NCBI RefSeq assembly: GCF_030409325.1 | Contig: NZ_JAUFPR010000004.1 | Location: forward strand, 171,548-235,547 | Direction of reading: 5' to 3' | DNA from: Mucilaginibacter aquaedulcis | GTDB taxonomy: Bacteria; Bacteroidota; Bacteroidia; Sphingobacteriales; Sphingobacteriaceae | Length of the DNA stretch: 64,000 bases | Shown here: piece by piece, positions 34,052 through 41,593 of the stretch | How the letters are laid out: the number at the start of each line of letters is the position of its first letter | Position numbering within the stretch: the first letter of the stretch is position 1 | Notes under the pieces: model-generated | The model's database searches: none | What the model was told of the DNA's origin: nothing | The model's input: only the letters and a program-made list of their open reading frames with translations | Program-made: the position numbers and the translations under genes

Positions 34052-34948
34052 ATGAATAATACAAAGAACAATAAATCTACCGCCTTTCTTTTTAAACAGG
34101 CCCTCGACAAAAAACTCACATCGGATATTAGTAAACAGCATAAAGACAGCCTGCGATATGTTTACAATCATTTCATGGCTTTTTTGGGCGAAGATGGTCG
34201 CGAGACTTCAATCAAAAAAATAAAAACAGCTCAAATTGAAGAATTCCTCCAGCGATACAATTCATCTGCTACAAGCTATATGAATAAAAGGCGCGACTTA
34301 AGCGTGCTTTTTAATACTGCCACAAGGTTAATAGACGAAAATCTAATGACGATCAAAAAGACAGAAGTAAAGAGAATAAAAGCTACGCTTCATTTGGCTT
34401 ATGAAAAAGAACAATTACAACCTGTACTTGATTTTTTAAAAGGGAATCACATCAATCTATATCGCTGTTGCCTGATGACCTATGGTTGTTTATTACGCCC
34501 TCATGAAGAGATACGATTGCTTACAAAAAAGCATTTTAAAAACGGCAACACAGAAATTCATTTAGCGGGAAATGAAAATAAGGGCGGAAGAGTAAGAGTC
34601 GCTTTTGTTCCGGATTATGTAAGAGAAGAACTTGAGCCGGTGCTAGCCCAACTAAAAAGAGACGACAATATATTCAGCTTAACTAAAGAGCCCTTCAATT
34701 ATACCTATTTTGCTAAACAATGGTCGCGGGAAAGAAAGAAACTTCTGAGTCATGGCCTGGTCTATCCAAAACAAACATTGTATTCCTTTCGGCATACTGC
34801 CGCAATTAATGTATTTCGACGAACGAAAGATGTTTATATAGTTCAGAAAATGATGGCACATTCCTCGGTAGTTGTGACACTTAAATATTTGAGGAGCCTT
34901 GGTGAATTTAATACTGATGAATTAAGAGCAGCAGCACCCGTACTATGA
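34052..34948 (+). CDS. Second tyrosine recombinase
   Basis: 298 aa. A SAM-like N-terminal domain (~1-105) is followed by the catalytic domain with R149 (LLRPHEE), K177 (NENKGGR), YSFRHTAA with R247, H270 (MMAHSS) and nucleophile Y279 (TLKYLRS). The first His of the HxxR box is Tyr (Y244), a substitution seen in many active members. It lacks the arm-binding domain of the main integrase. It lies in the mobility operon, 15 bp after the small membrane protein and overlapping the next gene by 4 bp. It may resolve multimers or be left from a second element. Confidence 0.87.
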   Translation: MNNTKNNKSTAFLFKQALDKKLTSDISKQHKDSLRYVYNHFMAFLGEDGRETSIKKIKTAQIEEFLQRYNSSATSYMNKRRDLSVLFNTATRLIDENLMTIKKTEVKRIKATLHLAYEKEQLQPVLDFLKGNHINLYRCCLMTYGCLLRPHEEIRLLTKKHFKNGNTEIHLAGNENKGGRVRVAFVPDYVREELEPVLAQLKRDDNIFSLTKEPFNYTYFAKQWSRERKKLLSHGLVYPKQTLYSFRHTAAINVFRRTKDVYIVQKMMAHSSVVVTLKYLRSLGEFNTDELRAAAPVL

Positions 34949-36000
34949 TTAGGCTTACCCGTGAAGAGATCTATAACATGGTATGGGAGTTGCCTATGAC
35001 TGAGATCGCCAAGAAGTATATTATATCTGACGTTGGGTTTCGTAAATTGTGTCTTCGATTAAATATTCCTATTCCCAAAAGTGGGGATTGGTCTAAAGTA
35101 AAAGCCGGCCATAAACTTAGGAAGCCTAAATTATCTACAGTATGGAAAGGGAAGGCATTCGCCGAACTTGATGAACGCCCACCAGATCAACAAGTCAAGA
35201 AAATTTCCGAATTAGATCGGCTTGTTAAGCAAGTGGCGTTAGAAAAACTTCCTTTTAAAGTTCCTGACCGCCTAACAAAACCACACATTTTAACTATTGC
35301 TGCAAAAGAAAGCTTGTCTAAACTTACTGATGTTAATCATCCTGGAATGGTTGTGACATCCAAAGGCCAATTGGATATACGTATAGCCCCATCAAACACC
35401 GGTCGTGCGCTTCGCTTTATGGATACGCTAATTAAATGCGTACGTGCAAGGGGCTATTTTTACGAGGTAAATAACGACGGTAATTTCGTTGTTATAAATG
35501 ATGTAAAGCTTCGAGTCAATTTTCGAGAGCAGACAAATAAATTTAAGGTGCATAATAAGCCATATCAAGATTTTGAATGGCGTCCTAATGGCAAACTTGC
35601 TTTTCGGCTTGATAGCAGATTAAAGGCAGAATGGAGAGACTTAAAAACTCCGTTACTTGAGGAGCAGCTACCCAAGATATTAGCAAAGCTGGAATTAGCC
35701 GCTAAGCAAGAAAAAGAATATTTAGAAAAAGCACGCCTGTGGCAGGAAAACTGGGAAAGACAAAGGAAAGTACAGGCAGAGCGAGAAATGCGTCAGCGGC
35801 AGGAACAAAAAGAATTCCACGAACTAATGCTCAAAGCAAAGCGTCGGAAACAGGCTCAGTTGCTTCGTGAATATCTTACAGCTATACCAAATGTTACCCA
35901 TGAATGGCTTTCCTGGGCAAATCATAAAGCAGATTGGATCGATCCGATTACTAACGCTTATGATGAATGGCTAACAGAAAAAGATCTGGAGGGGGTTTAA
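34945..36000 (+). CDS. Hypothetical protein with HTH-like N-terminus, 351 aa
   Basis: 351 aa. The N-terminus (LTREEIYNMVWELPMTEIAK, then DVGFRKLCLRLNIPIP and SGDW) matches a widespread uncharacterised family that begins with a small HTH-like domain of the form LtReeLY..VW..Pm..lA. A long charged helix or coiled coil follows (~240-310, EKEYLEKARLWQENWERQRK). It overlaps the second recombinase gene by 4 bp and ends the plus-strand mobility operon at the hairpins of 36035-36115. Function unknown; DNA binding is likely. Confidence 0.65.
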   Translation: MIRLTREEIYNMVWELPMTEIAKKYIISDVGFRKLCLRLNIPIPKSGDWSKVKAGHKLRKPKLSTVWKGKAFAELDERPPDQQVKKISELDRLVKQVALEKLPFKVPDRLTKPHILTIAAKESLSKLTDVNHPGMVVTSKGQLDIRIAPSNTGRALRFMDTLIKCVRARGYFYEVNNDGNFVVINDVKLRVNFREQTNKFKVHNKPYQDFEWRPNGKLAFRLDSRLKAEWRDLKTPLLEEQLPKILAKLELAAKQEKEYLEKARLWQENWERQRKVQAEREMRQRQEQKEFHELMLKAKRRKQAQLLREYLTAIPNVTHEWLSWANHKADWIDPITNAYDEWLTEKDLEGV

Positions 36001-36034
36001 AGCAGATTGCGACTAGCGTGTACTAATGCAACTT

Positions 36035-36115
36035 TATATCTGTATAGCTATATATCTGGCTATATAGCTACACAGATATATTGTCAGTTTTAATCTCCGC
36101 AAATTTGCGGAGATT
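36035..36115. terminator. Tandem hairpins between convergent operons
   Basis: The first structure is an AT-rich long hairpin at 36035-36080: TATATCTGT pairs with ACAGATATA, and inside it AGCTATATA pairs with TATATAGCT. The second is a perfect 24-bp palindrome at 36092-36115 with arms AATCTCCGCAAA/TTTGCGGAGATT. CTCCGC recurs at about 36130. They lie between the plus-strand mobility operon and the minus-strand AbiE-like pair and probably act as bidirectional terminators. Confidence 0.6.
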
Positions 36116-36158
36116 ATAGCTATAATTCTCCGCATAAGTTTAAAACTGGCGAGATATA

Positions 36159-36857
36159 CTATCTTTTATAACCACCTCTATTAGGACCGATATCTTCAGA
36201 ATTATCATCGTCCCGATTAAATTCTTGATTTTGCCGCTCCCTATCATGTTTTGCTATGGCATCGTTGATGCTCGCTCTTACGTGCTGCCATCTTAAGCTT
36301 TTATCTTTAAGAATTACAGGAACGTTAAAATCAATATCATTGTGGTAAAGAAGCGAATTACGAGCTTGACTCCGATCCACATTAGGATATTTGTTACAGT
36401 AGAACTCCAGTATGTCATTATATTCAAATTCCTGAAGTAGATAATGAATATCAATAAAGTCTTTAATTCGTTGCCCGCTATGAACTATTGCATTTATTTT
36501 CATTGCGGCGATATCTTCTAAAGACATCATTCGAATTCCTTGAATGGTTTCGATTTGTTTAACCACCGGGTATTTATGACTGATCAGGTCAAAATCCACA
36601 TCAAAAATACTTCCACTGACGTAGTTACTTTTTTGCCTTCTGATTAATGCGTTGTATTGTTTTTCAAGATGCCCCGCTAATTTTTCGGCATCAAAATCCC
36701 CGGTATTGAAAAGATCTATATCAATGGATTCTCTATGGCCTAGCTTTAATGCTAAAGCTGTTCCGCCAACAAGATAAAAAAATTGAAAATGCTGATCACG
36801 CATCAGCTTGTAGATTAGATCCAGTGTCCCTGGTTTAACTGTTTCTTCGTGTAACAT
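36159..36857 (-). CDS. AbiEii/AbiGii-type nucleotidyltransferase toxin
   Basis: 232 aa. FYLVGGTALALKLGHRESID followed by IDLF gives the nucleotidyltransferase signature GGTA (31-34) and D46-x-D48, with a further conserved segment MSLEDIAAMKINAI. AbiEii toxins transfer nucleotides (for some family members to tRNA 3' ends) and block growth, giving abortive infection. The C-terminus is basic and asparagine-rich. It overlaps the upstream partner gene by 43 bp, as expected for coupled toxin-antitoxin translation. Confidence 0.85.
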   Translation of the reverse strand: MLHEETVKPGTLDLIYKLMRDQHFQFFYLVGGTALALKLGHRESIDIDLFNTGDFDAEKLAGHLEKQYNALIRRQKSNYVSGSIFDVDFDLISHKYPVVKQIETIQGIRMMSLEDIAAMKINAIVHSGQRIKDFIDIHYLLQEFEYNDILEFYCNKYPNVDRSQARNSLLYHNDIDFNVPVILKDKSLRWQHVRASINDAIAKHDRERQNQEFNRDDDNSEDIGPNRGGYKR

Positions 36858-37321
36858 TTGAGCTCAGTTTTGCTCAATTGAAAATATTCACAAACAGCTT
36901 CTACAGTCATATCGGTTAAATAGTTGATTTCTTCCTTTAAAGCGTGGATCAGATTATCCTGGCCATAAAATCGTATTATTTCTTTCCAATCTGATTGGTC
37001 GCCCTTATTAAGCACCCGCTCAATAATAGTCAGTCTTGACCGTCTCCAATCAATTTTTTCAAACTCAAAGTCCCAGAATAATACAGGCGATAGACTAGGT
37101 CTGCTGATTTTTTGTATTAGCGGCTGCCGTTCTATTTTAACCTCGTCATTTTCGAATGGGATCTTTTTTTTAGAAAGATAATTATTAAGGGTATGATAAT
37201 TAAAATCCGGGTAGCTATCGCAAAAACCTTTCAGACTTGAAAATACATCAATATCTATTCCTGCAAAACGTTTCCATTGTACCAAAACAACTCTTTTATT
37301 GATTTCTTTTATCATACCCAA
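36815..37321 (-). CDS. Partner/antitoxin of the AbiEii-like toxin (DUF6922-like)
   Basis: 168 aa, first gene of the toxin-antitoxin pair. The C-terminal half (VLFWDFEFEKIDW then IIERVLNKGDQSDWKEIIRF) resembles DUF6922, a small domain often encoded before AbiEii-type toxins. The N-terminal part (FSSLKGFCDSYPDFNYHTLN) may be a DNA-binding or wHTH-like module that represses the operon. It differs from the classical AbiEi antitoxin, so the pair is an AbiE-like variant. The role is inferred from gene order and overlap. Confidence 0.65.
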   Translation of the reverse strand: MGMIKEINKRVVLVQWKRFAGIDIDVFSSLKGFCDSYPDFNYHTLNNYLSKKKIPFENDEVKIERQPLIQKISRPSLSPVLFWDFEFEKIDWRRSRLTIIERVLNKGDQSDWKEIIRFYGQDNLIHALKEEINYLTDMTVEAVCEYFQLSKTELKCYTKKQLNQGHWI

Positions 37322-37385
37322 ATTTAACCAATAACCATATAAAATGCCTAATATTTGTGAATATTTGTCAATTGAAGGTTAGTGG

Positions 37386-38606
37386 TTAGTTAATTGATAA
37401 TAACTTGATCTTAAGTGTAGCCATATCGGAACTGATCTTATGATCCATTACTTTGGCATAAATCTGAGTGGTTTTAATACTGGTGTGCCCCATCATCTTC
37501 GCCACACTCTCTATCGGAACACCGTTATTAAGCGTTACAGTTGTCGCAAACGTATGCCTTGCAATATGGAAAGTCAATAATTTGGAAATGCCACACAAGT
37601 CGGCAATTTCCTTTAAATAGGCATTCATTTTTTGATTGCTCATTACCGGTAGCAATAGATCATCGACAATACATTGCGGATTATCTTCGTATCGTTCAAT
37701 AACCTTTAATGCAGCCGGCAAAATGGGAATGCGGGATAATGTATCTGTTTTCTGGCGGTTAGTATAAATCCACAGATCACCATCGATCCCCTTAACCATT
37801 TCAGAACGTTTAAGCTTCTTAACATCAACGTAGGCTAGACCAGTATAACAGCTAAACAGAAAAATATCCCTAACCAATTGTAGTCTTTCTACGGGAAATT
37901 GCTTATCCGCAATCGCTCTCAATTCTTCTCTTGTCAATACTACCCGATGAACTTTCTTTGTTTTGGGTTTATAATTCAGATAGGGGTCAACAGTAAGCCA
38001 GCCATTTCCTAAACAGATACGGACAATCTTGCCCAAGTTTTTAATATACTTGATCGCCGAATTATTTGCACACCTGCGCACACTCCGCAGGTAGTATTCA
38101 AAGTCATTTAGGAACTCAAAATTGATTTTATTGATAGGTATATCAGATACGTTGTGCTGCCATTGCATAAAATCTTTGGTATGCATTAAGGCTGTTTCAT
38201 AACGCTGAAGAGTGCTCTTTTCAAATTCCTGCCCTACCAGGCTGCGCATCTTTTGATTATGATCTTCAAACACGCTAATTAATGTGCGTACCTTTTCTGT
38301 TTTACCAATAAAGCGATTTTTGAGATTTTCGGCGGTAACCATTTCGTCATTAGCAGTCATCCATCGATGAATCTCCTGGGCTTTGGCGTGTAAAGTGTCG
38401 AGATAAGAGTTTAGCGTGCGAACGTCTTCTTTGGTGCCGATAGCACGGCCTGCTTGTGTATTCCAACGGGATGGGTCACAAGTTTTGCCAGTTGAGGCTT
38501 CAGCTCTTTGGCCATCAACGGTAAACCGCAGATAAATGGCTACAGGGCCATTCTTGTAGGTAGAGCGCTTCTTTAAATAAAAAAGCAAATTGATGTTAGT
38601 TCTCAT
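37386..38606 (-). CDS. int: Tyrosine integrase of the tRNA-Asp element
   Basis: 406 aa from the ATG at 38606 (MRTNINLLFYLKKRSTYKNG), the normal start of the family; the open frame to 38669 runs into an operator-like palindrome and is rejected. Domains: arm DNA-binding (~1-90), SAM-like core-binding (~105-205) and catalytic (~220-400) with LTFHIARHTFAT (H, R), MMGHTSIKTTQIYAK (H and nucleophile Tyr). Box I is CYTGLAYVDVKKL, with the first Arg replaced by Ala, as is common in Bacteroidota integrases. It lies about 250 bp from the tRNA it targets and is transcribed away from it. It catalyses integration and, with an excisionase, excision. Confidence 0.93.
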   Translation of the reverse strand: MRTNINLLFYLKKRSTYKNGPVAIYLRFTVDGQRAEASTGKTCDPSRWNTQAGRAIGTKEDVRTLNSYLDTLHAKAQEIHRWMTANDEMVTAENLKNRFIGKTEKVRTLISVFEDHNQKMRSLVGQEFEKSTLQRYETALMHTKDFMQWQHNVSDIPINKINFEFLNDFEYYLRSVRRCANNSAIKYIKNLGKIVRICLGNGWLTVDPYLNYKPKTKKVHRVVLTREELRAIADKQFPVERLQLVRDIFLFSCYTGLAYVDVKKLKRSEMVKGIDGDLWIYTNRQKTDTLSRIPILPAALKVIERYEDNPQCIVDDLLLPVMSNQKMNAYLKEIADLCGISKLLTFHIARHTFATTVTLNNGVPIESVAKMMGHTSIKTTQIYAKVMDHKISSDMATLKIKLLSIN

Positions 38607-38658
38607 TACAAATGAATTAAATAGTGAAACAAAATTGATTATTCCATCATTTGCAATC

Positions 38659-38683
38659 AAGATGTTCACTCGCTGAACATCTT
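38659..38683. promoter_or_regulatory. Palindrome upstream of int
   Basis: AAGATGTTCA (38659-38668) and TGAACATCTT (38674-38683) form a perfect 10-bp inverted repeat with a 5-nt centre, about 55 bp upstream of the int start. A likely operator for control of int. Confidence 0.5.
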
Positions 38684-38709
38684 CTAAATCAGTTACTTAT
38701 GGTGTTTCT

Positions 38710-38754
38710 GGTGAGCATTTTTTTAGCTTTAATATGCTCACCGAATTGCTCACC
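38710..38754. repeat. Candidate integrase arm sites, right end
   Basis: The 8-mer TGCTCACC occurs inverted at 38710-38717 (GGTGAGCA) and direct at 38735-38742 and 38747-38754. The same 8-mer occurs twice in the left end (13118-13136). The direct pairs are spaced 12 bp at the right and 11 bp at the left. Confidence 0.6.
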
Positions 38755-38800
38755 TTTTTTATGCTAAAACATGCATAATTTGATGTTTTCGAGTAAACAA

Positions 38801-38833
38801 AAAAGCCTGTAAATCGATGATTTACAGGCTTTT
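38801..38833 (-). terminator. Element-supplied terminator for tRNA-Asp
   Basis: AAAAGCCTGTAAATC and GATTTACAGGCTTTT form a near-perfect stem; on the minus strand it is followed by TTTTTTGTTT. It lies just downstream of the restored tRNA, so the element brings a replacement terminator as well as the tRNA end. Confidence 0.8.
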
Positions 38834-38852
38834 AGGCAATTTTGACATTGTT

Positions 38853-38879
38853 TTTAGCGGAATGGACGGGACTCGAACC
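38853..38879. repeat. Right attachment repeat (in tRNA-Asp 3' end)
   Basis: 27-bp perfect match to 13042-13068. It covers the last 22 nt of the tRNA gene and 5 nt beyond. It is the boundary at which the element rebuilt an intact tRNA. Confidence 0.93.
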
Positions 38880-38931
38880 CGCGACCCCATGCGTGACAGG
38901 CATGTATTCTAACCAGCTGAACTACCACTCC
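38858..38931 (-). tRNA. tRNA-Asp (anticodon GTC)
   Basis: Minus-strand cloverleaf: acceptor GGAGTGG pairs with CCATTCC (one G-T wobble), discriminator G, D arm GTTCAGCTGGTTAGAA, anticodon loop CTGTCAC with GTC at 38895-38897, and T arm GCGGGTTCGAGTCCCGT. CCA is not encoded. It is the integration target of the 25.8-kb element, and its 3' 22 nt are shared with the left repeat. Confidence 0.95.
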
Positions 38932-39153
38932 GTTTAGTTCCGTTTTTTTCGGTGTGCAAATATACGCAGCTTTTTGTATTACGCAAATCGTTTTTTGAAA
39001 AAAGACACTTTTTATTGTTTAAAAAGCACTTTTAATGTTCAAAAATAGCTTCAAGATCAAATCTTTTAAACACTTAATTAGCTCAATATCAATTTCAAAA
39101 ACCAATAAATCCGTCACCAAAAATTATTTTTAATTTTTTTTCAAAAATTTCAT

Positions 39154-41550
39154 TTACCTCACGTCAAAGCTGAAATATTGACTTCCAACTTCGCCATTTC
39201 GGGTAATTCCTTGTACCAAACCTACGTATTTGCCCTTTTCATCGGAGGTATAAAAAGAAAGTTGTCCTTTACCGCTTATGTTTAAATTAACATTTGGCTG
39301 CCAATACAGTAAGTTTCTAAAATCAGGGATCCGGCTTTTTACGGCATCTTCTGTATCATAAACCGGCGAATAAAACTCTCTTTGCAATTGCAATCCTTCG
39401 TAATCAAGCACTACTGCGTGAGGGTCTACTTCAACTCCGCCAAGGTCGCCTTTATAGGTGGTGTAACTTAATATGCCCTCCTGCACAGATGGGCCATAAA
39501 AATACCTTTCCCGCATTACTTCAAGTTTTCTGACTTTTAAAGGATCAATAGCTATCACCTTGTCCATATTAAATACAGGTACGTCATCCAACATTACCAA
39601 TGGGTCGCCCTGTAAAAATCCATTATCATTGAGCACTTTTATATGATATCTTTTTTGCGACCTTACTACATTTACCTCCCTGATATACTCACGCAATACT
39701 TCTTCCATGGTAGTAAAACGTGTATAATTATCTAACAGATAAGTTTTATATGGCTTCCCATAAAATCCGGAACTATCCACTCCCGGATCATAAAACTGTT
39801 TTATTTTATTACCGGCGTATACATTTTGTACCTGCATACCTAAACTGTGTTCTTCTATGGCATTTCGCATGCCTGAGGTTAAATCAAATTTTGATTCGGT
39901 ATGTTTAGCGTATTGCTCTGAGAAAGGACTCAAAACATCTATCCGGTAGGCCGTATCACGTTCTGAATTTGTTTGCACAATAATTTCACCCGGACCAAAT
40001 AGCTGTTTGGTATTAAATACCAGTCGCCCCAAAGAATCGCTCTTAGCTGCGTACAACTGCACTCTTTTTCCCGGAACACTTAAATAGGTTACTAAATCAG
40101 TAGCAGGTAAGCCAGTAGCTCCATTAACCACCTTAGCGGTTATCAGATGGTCATTATACTCTGGTAAGAAATTAAATGCAGGCTTTGTGTTTTTAAGAAC
40201 ATCATTCCATTGAAACCGTCTCCATCCTTGTGAAAGCATCAGATTATCAATAGCTGCATCTGTTTCTGCATTAGTATTTTTAAAATAATAATCAGGCGAT
40301 TCAATATTACCCCGCAAATCAGATTTTAGCCACAGGTAATTAACAATATCTTCTGCATCTGTATGCTGCAGCGAATCAATACGATAAACAGATAAAGATA
40401 AATTGGCTGGTAAATAACTGCTTGCAGCATTTTTAACCCCAATATTCATACTGACTTTTTTGCGCGTAGCATACTGCGGCTGATCTGCCGAGGCTTCAAT
40501 AAATAGTTGCTGTTTGGGGCGTTTAAAGTATAGCCGTTCACAAACCGGTTGCCTGGCGCCATTAAAAATAGTAATGTGCGATATGCCTTCGCCCAGTTTT
40601 GCTTTATCAATGGTAAAATGCGCTTCTCCTGAATTTAAATATGCATTCTGTGACACTTTAACTATTTGCCTGGTATGGGCAAACAGATATACTTCTCCCG
40701 ATATTTTATTAGTACTTTTTATTGCAATTTCCAGTTGATCTCCTCCGTTGTCTTTCAACTGCATTACATAACCCTCACTGTTGGTGGCAGGCAGGTCTTT
40801 TACCGCTATGGTAACTTTCCCCCCTTTAATAATAGCCTTATAAGCATTGTTTGCCAACGGGGTGAACACGAAGCTGCCCATACCAAATTTTAATGGCTCA
40901 AACCGAGCTACAGTATCGTTATGCTGATCAATTATAGCGCCTTTATATGTAGTTAAGCCCTGGCCTTTAAAATTGGTTACTTTAAATGCCACCTTACTTG
41001 CAATACCCGCCACTAAATTTCCTCCTTCAGGAAAAAATTGCACATCATAGTTAGCAAGTTGTTCTTTGGCTTGTGGTTCGGGCGATTTAAACGTATTAAC
41101 TATGGTTATCTGTTTCTCAAAATAATAATCGGGGCTAAAGTTCTTCATACAGCTGGTGTAGGCCCTCAGCTTATAATTTCCACTAATTACTGATACCGGA
41201 ATATATAACGATCCGGAACCCGAACCATCATTCATTGAAATTTTAGCCTGCATTACGGCATTCTGATTGCCATCAAGCACATCCACATAAACAACTTTGC
41301 TCAGGTTAAGTGGCTTGTGAAAGCTGGCGTCAACACAGTAAATCTTAAACCAGATAATTTCTCCGGGTAAATACACGCTTTTATCTGAATGAACAAAAAC
41401 TTTTTCCTGTAGTGTTAGTTTCTGATTTTGATCAAAATTGTTTTTTATTTGATTTGTTTCCTGTGCCAAACATGCAGTTTGCAATTGCAACAAAGTCAAA
41501 ACTGATAAGACTATAATTCTAACGGCTCGTGTAATTTTTTTCATAGCCAA
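39154..41550 (-). CDS. Exported MG2 (macroglobulin)-like envelope protein
   Basis: 798 aa with a signal peptide (VLTLLQLQTACLAQ). Near the N-terminus, KVFVHSDKSVYLPGEIIWFK and SGNYKLRAYTSCMKN match the MG2-type beta domain found in a Bacteroidota family of large periplasmic or outer-membrane proteins. A Plug-like segment near the C-terminus (LVMLDDVPVFNMDKVIAIDP) resembles part of a TonB receptor plug, but there is no barrel. It is followed in transcription by the tRNA region and lies 43 bp downstream of the DUF4249 gene on the same strand, so DUF4249, TonB receptor and this protein probably form one operon for surface binding or uptake. Confidence 0.75.
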   Translation of the reverse strand: MAMKKITRAVRIIVLSVLTLLQLQTACLAQETNQIKNNFDQNQKLTLQEKVFVHSDKSVYLPGEIIWFKIYCVDASFHKPLNLSKVVYVDVLDGNQNAVMQAKISMNDGSGSGSLYIPVSVISGNYKLRAYTSCMKNFSPDYYFEKQITIVNTFKSPEPQAKEQLANYDVQFFPEGGNLVAGIASKVAFKVTNFKGQGLTTYKGAIIDQHNDTVARFEPLKFGMGSFVFTPLANNAYKAIIKGGKVTIAVKDLPATNSEGYVMQLKDNGGDQLEIAIKSTNKISGEVYLFAHTRQIVKVSQNAYLNSGEAHFTIDKAKLGEGISHITIFNGARQPVCERLYFKRPKQQLFIEASADQPQYATRKKVSMNIGVKNAASSYLPANLSLSVYRIDSLQHTDAEDIVNYLWLKSDLRGNIESPDYYFKNTNAETDAAIDNLMLSQGWRRFQWNDVLKNTKPAFNFLPEYNDHLITAKVVNGATGLPATDLVTYLSVPGKRVQLYAAKSDSLGRLVFNTKQLFGPGEIIVQTNSERDTAYRIDVLSPFSEQYAKHTESKFDLTSGMRNAIEEHSLGMQVQNVYAGNKIKQFYDPGVDSSGFYGKPYKTYLLDNYTRFTTMEEVLREYIREVNVVRSQKRYHIKVLNDNGFLQGDPLVMLDDVPVFNMDKVIAIDPLKVRKLEVMRERYFYGPSVQEGILSYTTYKGDLGGVEVDPHAVVLDYEGLQLQREFYSPVYDTEDAVKSRIPDFRNLLYWQPNVNLNISGKGQLSFYTSDEKGKYVGLVQGITRNGEVGSQYFSFDVR

Positions 41551-41593
41551 AACATGATTGTTTGCATCATTTTATTGCGGGTAGTACGGTTAA

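Larger units (their letters stand above)
13042..38879. mobile_element. Integrative and mobilizable element (~25.8 kb) in tRNA-Asp, carrying a defence island
   Basis: It is bounded by a 27-bp perfect direct repeat (13042-13068 and 38853-38879) that contains the last 22 nt of tRNA-Asp. A tyrosine integrase is encoded next to the intact tRNA, the usual arrangement for tRNA-targeted elements. It has a relaxase, a MobC-like protein, a candidate oriT, an excisionase-like HTH protein and a second tyrosine recombinase, but no conjugation (Tra/VirB) genes and no phage structural genes. It is therefore an IME and not an ICE or prophage. Cargo: Hachiman, OLD/UvrD (Gabija-like), an ART-like protein, GIY-YIG and PD-(D/E)XK nucleases, TIGR04141, macro-KAP plus DUF6615, and an AbiE-like pair. 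Confidence 0.92.

Noticed and set aside
13042..38879. Prophage or self-transmissible ICE
   Set aside because: No capsid, tail, terminase or lysis genes and no Tra/VirB or coupling-protein genes; only a relaxase module, so an IME.
13042..38879. CRISPR array, retron or CBASS genes in the defence island
   Set aside because: No regularly spaced repeats, no reverse transcriptase and no cyclase motif were seen.
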